Below are positions 34,502 to 45,974 of a DNA stretch of 64,000 bases, in pieces (the stretch's first letter is position 1; the number at the start of each line of letters is the position of its first letter). The stretch covers positions 17,400,848 to 17,464,847 of the forward strand of contig CM045737.1 of the NCBI GenBank assembly GCA_024760905.1. Reading direction: 5' to 3'. A program made the translations under genes and the position numbers. The notes under the pieces were generated by a model, which saw only the letters and a program-made list of their open reading frames with translations, was not told the DNA's origin and ran no database searches. Source of the stretch: Plotosus lineatus (taxonomy: Eukaryota > Chordata > Actinopteri > Siluriformes > Plotosidae).

Positions 34502-34615
34502 TTCATTTATTTTTTTGGAACCGCTTAATACTAATTAGGGTCACGGGGAGGCTGGCCAGCCAACTCCGGGTGAGGACAGAGTATACCCTGGACAGCTCGC
34601 CAGGCCATCGCATCG
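34502..34615 (-). mobile_element. SINE L2-type tail fragment
   Basis: The minus strand carries GATGGCCTGGCGAGCTGTCC, CCCTAATTAGTATTAAGCGG and a TGAATG end. Confidence 0.75.
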
Positions 34616-34639
34616 GGGTGGGGGTGGGGGTGGGGGTGA
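34616..34639. repeat. (GGGGGT)n minisatellite
   Basis: About four units of a G-rich hexamer next to a SINE tail; G-runs could form a quadruplex. Confidence 0.85.
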
Positions 34640-34862
34640 TGCTATGACCCTGGGGAACATTCTTTTCTGGAATAGTGTACAAGAATTAAGTGTCATTGTA
34701 CCTCCACTCCACCAGTTGGCAGTGGCGCTCTCATTGTCACACTATGGTGTAGCGGTTTTAGCACGAGCAAACGATATGAAGTGCAGTAAAAAAAAACCTC
34801 AAGAAACAACACGGAAACATTTCTAATAAGAACAAGGAGAAAGGTGGAGAGAAACGGAGATA

Positions 34863-35636
34863 CAGTAAAACCTCCGCTGACGAACGCTTAAGCTCACGAA
34901 CTTTTCGCCTCAAGAACATTAAATTTGCAAGCATATAGTCTCTGCTGACGAACTAGTTTTCGGCGGACGAATCAAACCACGCGGTCGAACAGCGCCACGG
35001 TGGCGGCCACGAGAAGCTGACGCACGCTCACGGCGTCCCAGTTCGTCACCCCTTTCTTTGAGTGCGGAAGTGGTTTGTGTTTGCTAGACATTTTGGACCA
35101 TATTGAGTGTACTTTTGCTATTATGGGACCGAAAAAGACCCCACCACAGGCGGAGATCATTGAAAAACACGAACGAGGTGTGCGTTTGTGTGACTCAGCG
35201 TCCCAGTACCAGTACGCTAAGTCTACCATTGCTCCCATCCTTAAGAACAAGGAAGCTATTAAGGGTGCGTGTGTGGCTAAGGGTGTTTCCAAACAGTAGG
35301 CGTTTCCAAACACTCCTTCCAAACAGTAAGTCCCTCCCTCCCTCCTCCTCCCACTCCATTCCATCAAGCCATCAACTACCATCACAAAGGTAAATAAAAC
35401 GACTTTATTATACAGTACAGTTTATTTCTTTAATTACAATACAATAGCACATTTATTATACATAAAATAAGGTATATTTTTGTGTAGTTTTAAGGCTTAT
35501 TTAGTAGAAAATTATGTTTTATGGGGACCTGGGAACGGATTATTCTCATTTTAATGGTTTCTTATGGGAAATAAATGTTCGGAAGACGAACTTTTCGCCT
35601 TACACACACTTTCTGGGAACCAATTATGTTTGTGAG
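34863..35636 (+). mobile_element. pogo/Tigger-type family 2 element
   Basis: Starts CAGTAAAACCTCCGCTGACG after TA. The right terminus decays after CCAATTATGTTTGTGAG. Reverse complement of 25043-25819 with few differences, so both are young. Confidence 0.85.
35123..35299 (+). pseudogene. pogo-type transposase N-terminus (family 2)
   Basis: MGPKKTPPQAEIIEKHERGV...LKNKEAIKGACVAKGVSKQ, nearly the same peptide as at 25387-25557, with AP before the LKNKEAIK block. It ends at the same stop, so the stop and deletion were already present in the amplified progenitor. Confidence 0.72.
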
Positions 35637-35752
35637 TATAGAAAAAATATTGAGACACTTGTTTTACATTTTGTTGACTCAAATTGCTCTGGCCATTGTC
35701 AATAATGTTCCTGGTACACCAAGTCAAAATTTTTGTATACCATATTTCCAGG

Positions 35753-35912
35753 AGGGAAGTGGTGGCCTGGTGCTGGATCAGTGATCCCAAGGTTGTGGGT
35801 TCAAGCCCCACTCTCAATGGGTTGTCACTGCCACCCTCCCACCCCCCCCCCAGCTAACTGGGTCATCGAAGGCCGGACATGTCTCTCGCTGTCTATTGTG
35901 AGCGGTGTAAAA
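35753..35912 (+). mobile_element. SINE body B, 5' part
   Basis: GAAGTGGTGGCCTGGTGCTG, B box GGGTTCAAGCCCC and CATGTCTCTCGCTGTCTATTG; the tail is missing. Confidence 0.75.
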
Positions 35913-37073
35913 CAGGGGTCTCAAAAGTAGTGCCATCATAACATATTCATATGTATATAACACCCGGGGCTCAGCCCAGCATCCTGTTTCTCAGCTTCAG
36001 CTCTTGAATTAGATGATAAAATTCTCCCTGTTGTTGTCCGTGGTGTGTAGCTGTCACTTTCTCTTTCTTGAGCGAATACCTTTATCTGATGCACTAGATG
36101 TATCAATCAGGACTCTACTGATAGCAGCTGCATAAAACCAGTATAAACTGAGCATGAAATAAAATATTTAAAAAAATTCCATTGGCCTCTGTTTGCATTT
36201 GTAACTGTATTGATTTTTTTTTAATAAGAAAAATAAAATAATTAAATTAACACTCCAAATTTTAAAATGATGGTAAAACCTGAATATAAAAAGAGGCAGA
36301 ATCTATCTTAACATGGTGTTATAATCTTTTAATTGGTCTCTTTTAATACCTGTACTGGGCAAAGCATTGTGTATATATAGACATGTTCATACCAATATGC
36401 AAGTGTGTGGGTGGAGAGGCGAGTGAAAAAGACACCAGAGTCTCTAAACGCTCACCAATATCTGCCAACTCCTGGCCTATGGAGCTCCTCCCTGTAGTCT
36501 CCGAGCTCAAGGCTGAGACTGCAGTCTGGAGAGGAATTGATGTAACTAAGGGCAGAGTTTCAAGCCAGTTTCCCATGAGCAACGTGGAGTGTTAGAAAGC
36601 TGCTTCTCACTTGCATCGCAGGCATTTCCCTAAGTGTCAACAGTCATTCATCAACTCTCAGCCCTCACCTTTTCAGTGCCATTCCAAGCCTGGGAGGACA
36701 ATCCTACTGTGAGTTTCAGGGGGTCAAGGCAACATAGAATGTCCATGGGTTTGTGGGTGAATGGAAATGTTCAGAATAATTTATTTGACTGGTGATGAAC
36801 GTCATTGCCATTCTGACCTAGTTTCACTGATTGGCCATAGTTTTGGACATCTCTTATTTTATCACATTACAAAATACTATTCCGTATGTAAAACTCAGGC
36901 TTTCACATTATTTTTGATGATGATTTTTTTAAAATTATTATTATTCGTAAGAAAATAAATAAATCTTTGACCATACCATTGAATCTGATCTGCTATGAGG
37001 TTGATGTATGATTAATTTATTACAGAAATTTATGGGGAATGTCTCCCAAGTGATGGGCTGTTCTTTCCAAATT
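35913..37073. other. Unassigned sequence
   Basis: No repeat family recognised. The stretch 36360-36730 has higher GC and looks unlike the repeats but shows no convincing exon. Confidence 0.4.
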
Positions 37074-37442
37074 CAGTCGGCCCTCTACTTACAAAAACCT
37101 TTGAATACGAAAAACCCAGGTTACGAAAAACATTTCCCTAAATTTTCGTCCTCTGTATACGAAACAACCTCTTCTTACAAAAAGCGCCAAACGCACCATT
37201 CAAACATTCAAACACGCCATTAAAAACTTGGCATTCAAACTATGTGCAAGTTGCTCTCTCATTGGCTGTCTCCCAACATCCCACCCCGCTGGCCTCCCAT
37301 TGGCCAGGAGGGAGCTAAACTGTACCCATTCCTGTACCCATACTTCCTGTTTGTCACACGTGTAAAGAAGAGTTGAACAGGATTGTTGGCTCGTGAGTTT
37401 TTTTGAGCGTGATCATTGCAGCGTTATATTTTGTTGTCCATC

Positions 37443-37574
37443 ATGGACCCCAAGAAAGTGATTCTCGGTGACACCGAGAAGAAGCGTGCTCCGTTATCAA
37501 TCGAAGTGAAGCAGGAGATAATAAAAAAAGTACGAAAGTGGGATGCGGTTGAGCGAAATTGCAAAGGGGTATGC
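37443..37574 (+). pseudogene. Tigger-type transposase N-terminus, interrupted by hAT
   Basis: MDPKKVILGDTEKKRAPLSI, EVKQEIIKKVRKWDAVER (frameshifted after KK), cut at 37574. After the hAT, 38863-39060 resumes with GGCCGAAACCACTCTACAAT and a DFKASHG segment. Confidence 0.7.
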
Positions 37575-38854
37575 CTAGCTGCCAACATTTTCGAAAAAAT
37601 CGTATTCATTATGATTTCTGATGTTAATTATGATAATACGAATTTAATAAATATTTCATGAAATATGATTTTACAAACTTTCACGGGTCACTTTGAAAGT
37701 CGGTCATTGCCCGGGTAACTTTTGACACGACACCGCCCTGGCCTGTGAAAGCAGATGGTACACTAAATTTCATTGGCTATTGCCTGATGGCTGGCCGCGC
37801 TTAGCCAATCAGGGGCGCTGTTAGATAGTTTGTCAGTATTACATGGAGAAATGGTGATCTTACTGATGGCGTGGGAACGAAGCATGACTACGAACTAAAC
37901 ATGCCGGCCAAGGGGAAGGGACAGCGCTATAAGGATTCCTATCGAGAAGAATTCCCATTCATTTCAAAGTCAACGAAAGGTGAAATATTTTGCCTTTTGC
38001 AATCCATGTCGGCATGATACATCAATTAGCCATGGTGGTTGGTCAGACATTGTCACTTATGCGAAATCGTCCGTGCACAAAGAAAGTGTGGCGAATGTTG
38101 CTAAAACTTCAAAATGAACCAAGTGGGTTGTAACTACAAATGAACTGTTAACAACAAGGGCTGAATGTTTGTTTACTTGGTTTTTTTGTTGAACACAATA
38201 TCCCTGTCGCTGTTACGAGCCATGTCTGACCCTTGTTAAGGAAAGCATTTCCGAATTCGGACGAAGTAAAGAAATTTTCATGTGCTAGGATAAAAACAAC
38301 TAGTATAATTCATGAAGTGGCCAGTGATGGGAGGAAAACTATGATTGATGCCATGAAAAACAGCCCGTTTTCCGTCGCAACAGATGGTAGTAGTGACTCA
38401 AATGCCAAGTTGTATCCTATTGTGATCACATATTATGACGGTGCTGCAATAACGAGAGAACTGTTTTCTACGTATGTACTTAAAAATATTGCCCAAGCAG
38501 CATTAAGCAATAACTCACGCACTCACTCCTATATGGTTAAATAAGAGATTATTTTTATGTTGGTGTTCCTGCCCAAATCTTTGTTACATATTCATTTTAT
38601 TTCCTCAATGCTCCTGTTGGACATTTTTGTTATTCTACATGTGAAATTAGTGCATGCTACTTAGTTAATAGAATAAATTTTTTTTGAAGGATGTAGTTTT
38701 AAGGTGTATTTTCTGAAAGCTTTGTCTTTGCCCCCCTGATCCCCCCCCCCACACACACACACACACACCGGGATTTCGTCCCTGGACCCTGACCAGGGGG
38801 CACATCCCCTGGACCCCCTATTACTATTTCAATTTTCTGAATGTTGGCAGCTAT
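37575..38854 (+). mobile_element. hAT element inside Tigger-type copy
   Basis: Ends CTAGCTGCCAACATT and AATGTTGGCAGCTAT are 14/15 inverted repeats. Flanking octamers GGGTATGC (37567-37574) and GAATAAGG (38855-38862) both resemble the uninterrupted GAGTATGG of relatives, in line with an eroded 8-bp duplication. It encodes a broken hAT transposase N-terminal half. Confidence 0.75.
37901..38544 (+). pseudogene. hAT transposase, N-terminal and central fragment
   Basis: MPAKGKGQRYKDSYREEFPF then, after a frameshift near 37992, FCNPCRHDTSISHGGWSDIV (a BED-like C-x2-C...H zinc finger). At 38233-38544: KAFPNSDEVKKFSCARIKTT, NSPFSVATDGSSDSNAKLYP, ITYYDGAAITRELFSTYVL. The SxATDxSxD block is the catalytic-core entry typical of ZBED/SCAND-like hAT transposases, with the first aspartate. 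The rest of the core and the C-terminal dimerisation domain are deleted. Confidence 0.75.
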
Positions 38855-39269
38855 GAATAAGGCCGAAACCACTCTACAATCGGGACTATATTGAAGCAGA
38901 AGGAGACCTTAAAAGCGGAGATATACTGATGGAGGTGATTACTTTTGAAAAGGCAACCGCCATATTTAAGGACCCCGTGAAGGAGGGTAGGGGTGAGGGT
39001 TCTTCAGACCAGCAACCCCCGGACTTTAAAGCATCGCATGGGTTGGTTCGAGAGATTTCAAAAAAGGTAAATAATTTTCTTTTACTTTTAACACATATTT
39101 CATACAAAATTGATGTACTTTTATAATTTTTAAAGGGTTTATGGGGTAGTCTTGGGAGCCTTGGAACGAATCATGCGTTTTACATGTAAAATGCACCTCT
39201 ACTTACGAAAACTCCAGGTTACGAAAAAGGCACTGGAATGGAGTAATTTCGTAAGTAGAGGGCCGGCTG

Positions 39270-40019
39270 TATAAAAAAAAAATTCTTTCCATACTGTACT
39301 CAATAAGAGCGACATCTGCCTCCAGATATGTTGAGTAACACTGAGAGAAACTGGGACTCATTAATAGTCCCACTTATAAAGCAATGGGCAAAATGAACTC
39401 AAATAATAATAAAAAAAATCACCCAGGATTATCTTGAGTGCTGACCATTTTAAAGAATCTGTTGCTGCTGTTCTGTTTTATTATATTTTTTCTCCATGAA
39501 ACTGTATATAATACTCAGAGCTTTATACAGCACGTAAAGAGTTAAAGTCGGTTGGCTTGTGAGCAACTGGCACCTGAAACAAATGGACAATTAGTCACCG
39601 TCCATTTGCCGATCACTCTTCTATTCACCAAGGATCATCTGCATATAGTTAGCAAATGTCTGTGGTCATCTAGTAATCATGTGCTCATGGTGCTGCATGA
39701 AAGTGACCTTTCAAGCTTTTCAGAAACAGTCAGAGAACAATTGGCATAGTCACCACATTTACCAAAATGTCACAAACAGTTTGCAGGGATTCATCAACTA
39801 CTCACCAGAATATCCCCAAAAAATCTATCGAAACTAGTCAACAAACCACAAATTAGTCTCTCGTTCACTAAAGAATACTTGAGGAATAGTTGAAGTTGTC
39901 AAAATGTACTGAGCCAGCAGTCTCATCTATTGCCAAGCATTCTTCTTCAAAGAGATACTGTAACTCATGATAGGTTTGCTCTTTCAGGAGGGTAACAGCT
40001 TTCTGTTGCATTATGGGTA
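39270..40019. other. Unassigned sequence
   Basis: No element or exon recognised between the Tigger-type copy and the Tc1-like element. Confidence 0.4.
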
Positions 40020-41548
40020 ATGGTCCTTCTCAAAAAATTAGCATATTGTGATAAAGTTCATGATTTTCTGTAATGTACTGATAAACATTAGACTTTCATA
40101 TATTTTAGATTCATTCCACACAACTGAAGTAGTTCAAGCCTTTTGTTGTTTTAATATTGATAATTTTTACAAAAAAGTAAAGAAAAACCAAAAATCCCTA
40201 TCTAAAAAAATTAGCATATTTCATCCAACCAATGGCAACAAAGTGTTTTTAATACAAAAAAGTCAACCTTCAAATAATTATGTTCAGTTATGCACTCAAT
40301 ACTTGGTCGGGAATCCTTTTGCAGAAATAACTGCTCCAATGTGGCGTGGCATGGAGGCAATCAGCCTGTGGCACTGCTGAGGTGTTATGGAGGCCCAGGA
40401 TGCTTCGATAGCGGACTTAAGCTCATCCACAGTGTTGGGTCTGGTGTCTCTCAACTTTCTCTTCACAATATCCCACAGATTCTCTATGGGGTTCAGGTCA
40501 GGAGAGTTGGCAGGCCAATTGAGCACAGTAATACCATGGTCAGTAAACCATTTAGCAGTGGTTTTGACACTGTGAGCAGGTGCCAGGTCGTGATGAAAAA
40601 TGAAATCTTCATCTCCATAAAGATTTTCAGCAGATGGAAGCATAAAGTGCTCCAAAATCTCCTGATAGCTCACTGCATTGACCCTGCCCTTGATAAAACA
40701 CAGTGGACCAACACCAGCAGCTGACATGGCACCCCAGACCATCACTGACTGTGGGTACTTGACACTGGACTTCAGGCATTTTGGCATTTCCTTCTCCCCA
40801 GTCTTCCTCCAGACTCTGGCACCTTGATTTTCGAATGACATGCAAAATTTGCTTTCATCCGAAAAAAGTACTTTGGACCACTGAGCAACAGTCCAGTGCT
40901 GCTTCTTTGTAGCCCAGGTCAGGCGCTTCTGCCACTGTTTCTGGTTCAAAAGTGGCTTGACCTGGGGAATGCAGCACCTGTAGCCCAGTCCACTGTTTCC
41001 ACAGGTCCCTCAAGGTCTGGAATCGGCCCTTCTACACAATCTTCCTCAGGGTCCCGTCACCTCTTATGGTTGTGCAGTGTTTTCTGCCATGTGTTTTCGT
41101 CCCACTGAGGTGGCTTGATACAGCATTCTGGGAACAGCCTATTCGCTCAGAGATTTCTTTCTGTGTCTTACCCTCTTGCATTGGGTGTCAATGATGGCCT
41201 TCTGGACAGCAGTCAGGTCAGCAGTCTTACCCATGATTGCGGTTTTGAGTAACGATCCAGGCTGGGAGTTTTTAAAAGCCTCAGGAATCTTTTGCAGGTG
41301 TTTAGAGTTAATTGGTTGATTCAGATGATTAGGTTAATAGCTCGTTTAGACTACCTGAACATGATATGCTAATTTTTTGAGATAGGAATTTTGGGTTTTC
41401 ATGAGCTGTATGCCAAAACCATCAGTATTAAAACAATAAAATACCTGAAATATTTCAGTTGGTGTGCAATGAATCTAAAATATATGAAAGTTTAATTTTT
41501 ATCAGTACATTACAGAAAATAATAAACGTTATCACAATATGCTCATTT
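40020..41548 (-). mobile_element. Tc1-like element, same family as 18677-20213
   Basis: Left end after TA reads GGTCCTTCTCAAAAAATTAG. The right repeat (AAACGTTATCACAATATGCTC) loses its last 20 or so bases near an RTE fragment. Reverse orientation relative to the 18.7-kb copy. Confidence 0.88.
40296..41234 (-). pseudogene. Tc1-like transposase, C-terminal two thirds open
   Basis: From 40949 to 40296 there are 217 uninterrupted codons: LFSDESKFCMSFENQGARVW (first aspartate), VMVWGAMSAAGVGPLCFIKG, DFIFHHDLAPAHSVKTTAKW (second aspartate), NSPDLNPIENLWDIVKRKL (glutamate, D34E spacing) and KGFPTKY at the end. The N-terminus from 41234 (MGKTADLTAVQKAII) is frameshifted near 41180, so the DNA-binding half is not joined. 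This is the best-preserved DDE domain in the window. Confidence 0.9.
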
Positions 41549-41566
41549 ATATATAAATAAAATCTT

Positions 41567-41958
41567 TTCCTTTTGGCTGTTCCCTTCAGGGGTCGCCACA
41601 GCGAATCATCTGCCTCCATCTCACCCTATCCTGTGCATCTTCTCTTACACCAACTACCTTCATGTCCTCCTTCACCACATCCATGAATCGTCTTTTTGGT
41701 CTTCCTCTAGGCCTTGTGCCTGGAAGTTCCAACCTCAGCATCCTACTACCAATATATTCACTATCCCTCCTCTGTACATGTCCGAACCATCTCAATCTAG
41801 CCTCACTGACTTTGTCTCCAAAACATCTTACATGTGCTGTCCCTCTGATGTGCTCATTCCTGATCCTATCCATCCTCGTTACTCCCAAAGAGAACCTCAA
41901 CATTTTCATCTCTGCTACCTCCAGCTCTGCCTCCTGTCTTTTTCACAGCACCACTGTT
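41567..41958 (-). mobile_element. RTE LINE 3' fragment
   Basis: Minus-strand peptide MKMLRFSLGVTRMDRIRNEH, RWFGHVQRRDSEYIGSRMLR, QMIRCGDP then stop; ends in the RTE tail at 41567. Confidence 0.88.
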
Positions 41959-41979
41959 TCATATAAAATTAACCTTAGC

Positions 41980-42050
41980 TTGAGATGGTTTGGACATGTA
42001 CAGAGACAGATGATTCGTTGTGGCGACCCCTGAAGGGAACAGCCGAAAGG
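41980..42050 (+). mobile_element. RTE LINE 3' scrap in inverse orientation
   Basis: TTGAGATGGTTTGGACATGT is joined directly to CAGATGATTCGTTGTGGCG and the tail, skipping about 140 bases present in other copies. It faces the fragment at 41567-41958 head to head. Confidence 0.75.
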
Positions 42051-44068
42051 AATAGAAGATATAATTAACCTGTTATGATGCATCCCAGTATTATTTTCTC
42101 GTAATGGCACATCCACATTTTCATTTCTCCTTAAAAAAATATCTACTGGGCATTTTATTAAAGTTTTGCTTAATTTTGTGGAGTCTGTAAAATATTGTGT
42201 ATCAAGTCTTTTTTTTTTTTTTTTTTTTTTTTACAGCAAGCCTCACTGTGTTTGCAGTTTTTGTCCAGCCCTTGACCTTGTCTCCCGCAGGTTGCTTGTG
42301 GATAGTATGTGGGGGTTGATTGTTTTCTTGACTTTCAGGACAAAAAGTCTTGTCATTACTGGACATCAGTCAGCCTTCTATGCCAGAGGCTGCCACTGCT
42401 CTAATTGAATTCATTAATGGATTAAGGGGCCAGGACAGGAACACCCCCTGAGGCAGGTGGCTTCATGTTAGTTTCTTTGTCACTTGATCCTGTGGAGGAG
42501 GACACGCTACAGCAAAGCCTCTATCCCCTTCACAGAGCTTCTGGGTATTTGGTAGCCTGGCTCACTCTCTGGCTCTCTTGATCTCTATCTTTTAGCCTGA
42601 TGGCAACACCATGTGGGGTTTGTCATACTCTGTCCAAACCATCCAAGCAGCAAGAAGGGGTCGTGACCTTGTGTGAACTTTGACTTTAGGCGCCCTGTTG
42701 ACAAGAAATTGGGTAATAAAAATCAGATCACTTGTCTTTCTAAAGTGCAGGTGGAGAGACATGCTGCTTAATCAAAGGAGCTCACATCTGGAAGAAGGGA
42801 GTCGGCGCTTGGTGAGGGTTGAATAAGACAGATGGACATAGTCTCAAAGAGAGGTAGATCTAGACTTATAATCTACTTGGAATAATTCCCTGGACTGACC
42901 AGATAAACCGAGATGTATATTTAATTATATTATGTTGATTATTTTTTTTAAACTATTCTGGATTTGAATTTTTGTCCAAAGCAGGTCATGGTCAACAATT
43001 CACAAACTGATGATCTAGGAAAAAGTCCAGAATCCTCACTAATAAATATTGAAGATATTAATTTGTCTTTGTTAAAAATTTTTATGTTTAAAAAAATGTA
43101 AAAGCTTCTGTTCATTCAGAATTAAAAAAAAAAAAAAATACTTCAATGCGCATTATTAAAAATGTACAAATGATAATTAATTTAATTCAGGATGCAAAAA
43201 ATCCTGCAGATTGGGTGTCATTATTATTATTTATTAGTATTTTAATAAGATCATATACCATGTTCATCGTATCCTATCTAACCATCTGGCCTGTGCATAT
43301 ATTCTATTAATGTGCTTATCAATATTCATCAGTCCCAATCTATTATTCATGAGACTGTGCACTTTGTGAACATTTATTTAAACTCCATATAGAATACAGA
43401 AAATACGCCATTATCATATCAGGGTGATACTTAGATGATTAAATCATAATTATTAAAAGTTATTATTAAAAATAATGATGCAAATGAAATGCAGATTACA
43501 TCCATTTAAACAAACAAAAAAAAAGCATTACTTTGTGGAGTAGACTCGAGATGAGAGAAGTCTGTTGTAGTAATGTAATGGCTGTTTTAAATATTGAGAC
43601 GGGTCTCAGCGCACAAAGTAATACCCAATAAAAGAGGAGATGCTTCACAACAATTCTTGTGTATTGTTTATTGGGATGGAAAAAGAGTGAGGGATCTATA
43701 TGGCTTGTGTTTACTCTTTCTTGCTATTTTGCCAATCATGTGAGAGAATCCCGAGTTTCCTCTTTGCTTTTCCACTCTGCTGTGTATTCTGGTGAGAATT
43801 CGGAAAAGCTGTTGAATAAAATTTGAGATGCGATGTAGTATCTTCACAGCACAGTTCAATGCATGCCAAGTCACCCCCCATCCCCCCAAGCAAACACTTA
43901 TTTTCATATTGCTTATGAGTGTAAATGCTTGCCGGAGGCGGCTGAGCGGGTGTATGTTGATCTCTGGGTAGGTAGTTCCGAATGCTTTCTTGAAATTAGG
44001 AATGCTGAAAGCTTGTGTTTAAGCATTTTTGATTGTGGAGGATATTCCAGGTGAATGTTATAGGTATA
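42051..44068. other. Unassigned sequence
   Basis: Poly-T at about 42211-42232; 43080-43500 is very AT-rich. No mobile element or exon recognised in 2 kb, the longest quiet stretch of the middle window. Confidence 0.4.
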
Positions 44069-45011
44069 CAGTGGTACCTCACTTTACGAAAGTCTCACCA
44101 AATGAAAAATTCAGGTTACGAAACACATTTTCCTAAAATTTTTGTCTCTGGATACGAAACAAGTTCACGTTATGAAAGCAACATCTCAAAAATTCAAATG
44201 TGCCATTCAGGCATTCAAACAATGCGTGGGTTGCTTTTCCATTGGTTGTCTCCCAACACCCTGCCCCGCTGGCCTCCCATTGGCTAGGAGGGAGCTGAAT
44301 CTCCATAATACAGTACTGTACCCATAATGCTTTTCATGTGTCTTCGACCCATTGTTCGACACGCGCGTGAAGGAGAGTTGTACTGTTGGTTCGTGAGTTT
44401 CGTGAGGTGTTTTTTTTTTAGTGTTTTCATTCCAGCGTTATTTTTCGTTATTAATCATGAGCCCCAAGAAAGTGATTCCCGGTGAGACTGAAAAGAAGAC
44501 GTGGGCTCCATTATCAATGAAAGTAAAACAGGAGATGATGGAAAAAATATGAAAGTGAGTTTCGGTTGAGTGAAATTGCAAAGGAGTATGGCCATAACCC
44601 TATACAATCGGGACGATATTGAAGCAGAAGGAGGCCTTAAAAGCGGAGATACAGTGACAGAGGCGATTATTTCAGAAAAAGCAACCGCCATATTTAAGGA
44701 CCTCCTGAAGGAGAGTCGGGGTGAGGCTTTTTCAGACCAGCAACCCCCAGACTTTAAAGCGTCGCATGGGTGGTTCAAGAGATTAAAAAAAAGGTAAAAA
44801 AAAAAAATATATATATATATATTTTACTTTTAACACGTATTTCATACAAAATTGGTGTACTTTTATAATTTTTAAATGGTTTATGGGGTAGTCTTGGGAG
44901 CCTTGGAACGAACCATGTGTTTTACATGTAAAATGCGGTTCAATTTACGAAAAATGCAGGTTGCGGAAAAGGTGCTGGAACAGATTAATTTCGTAAAGTA
45001 AGGTACCACTG
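44069..45011 (+). mobile_element. Tigger-type family 1 element, GGTACC-terminal type, both ends intact
   Basis: CAGTGGTACCTCACTTTACG to CGTAAAGTAAGGTACCACTG, TA at 44067-44068 and 45012-45013. Length 943. The best reference copy for this terminal type; it keeps a decayed N-terminal transposase segment. Confidence 0.9.
44457..44790 (+). pseudogene. Tigger-type transposase DNA-binding region, frameshifted
   Basis: MSPKKVIPGETEKKTWAPLS at the start. After a stop near 44552 the frame changes; 44645-44790 reads AIISEKATAIFKDLLKESRG then FSDQQPPDFKASHGWFKRLK, the second CENP-B-like DNA-binding segment. The DDE domain is deleted in this and all other family 1 copies here. Confidence 0.75.
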
Positions 45012-45974
45012 TAATCTGAAATGTTCCATCACACGTATGTTTGTAAACAGGGTGAAATATTACTGCACTTGCTTGAGGATCTGGTACATGCTGTAAAATT
45101 TTGTTGTGCCTTTTTTATGTTTCAGAAGCTCCACTGCTGGGTGGCATTTATTGGATGTATTTTATTTAGGTTGAAATATAGCAGGGTGACTTCAGCAGAA
45201 CAGCTCTAAGGCTGCAATTAAGTGAGGAAGTATTCATGATAGGTTTTTTCCCCTATTTTTTAGTGCTTTATAAGCTTTTAATATTGAAATTCTGTTTTCC
45301 AACATACACAGTGTAAAGCTGTTGGTGTGCAATTGATTTAATGCTTTTCTTTACTTGTCCTGATATATGTACCAGTTTGTTAAGTCTGACATTTTTCTAT
45401 GGCCTATGCATGCAGCATTAGACACACGCTTCAGTCACTCTCATTCACACACACAAATGACTTCATAAAACTAAAAGGCCATACCATGAACATTTTTTTT
45501 TTCTTTGGTTCAGCATACTGTTTAGAGTGAAATACGGTTTATATTTAAACAAATTTTTATAGGTTTTCTATTGCGTTAGTCATAGCTGAACAGTACTGCG
45601 CTTATGTATTTGCTAATGTTTTCCCTCCAGTGGTTGATGCACATCAATATAAAGCTAAATTTTGCTTTGCCTGATTGTCCGAGGCATCTGAATAATCAAA
45701 ATTGATATTAAACATTATGACTGAGTAGTTTTGGTGTTGGTGACCAAACCAGAAAAATGTTTATTTTTGTTTTGAAATTTTGATCTGTGTTTACACTTGA
45801 TGGCGAACGCAAGTGACCGAACTGGTCTGTTGAGACAAATCAGACACACAAAAACAAAACAGCAATGACAATTTCTGGAAAACATTAAATTGCAACAATA
45901 ATATTTTGAGCAGAACATGAAAGCATAATTCAGCAACATCCATCCAGCACAATGGCACTAAATTTTTCAGTATA
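45012..45974. other. Unassigned sequence
   Basis: AT-rich, no recognisable feature. Confidence 0.4.

Larger units (their letters stand above)
37074..39269 (+). mobile_element. Tigger-type family 1 element, GGCCC-terminal type, hosting a hAT
   Basis: Starts CAGTCGGCCCTCTACTTACA and ends GTAAGTAGAGGGCCGGCTG before TA. Transposase pieces flank a 1.28-kb hAT insertion. Without it the element is about 0.92 kb, like its relatives. Confidence 0.85.

Noticed and set aside
36343..36595. Possible exon from complementary frames around a GC-richer patch
   Set aside because: No acceptor/donor pair in phase and no recognisable peptide; kept as unassigned sequence.
37901..38544. Domesticated ZBED-like host gene
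   Set aside because: Flanked by hAT inverted repeats inside a Tigger-type element, frameshifted, and missing the C-terminal half.
41567..42050. Twin-priming event of one RTE insertion
   Set aside because: Both halves carry the extreme 3' end. Twin priming inverts a 5' part and leaves a single tail.
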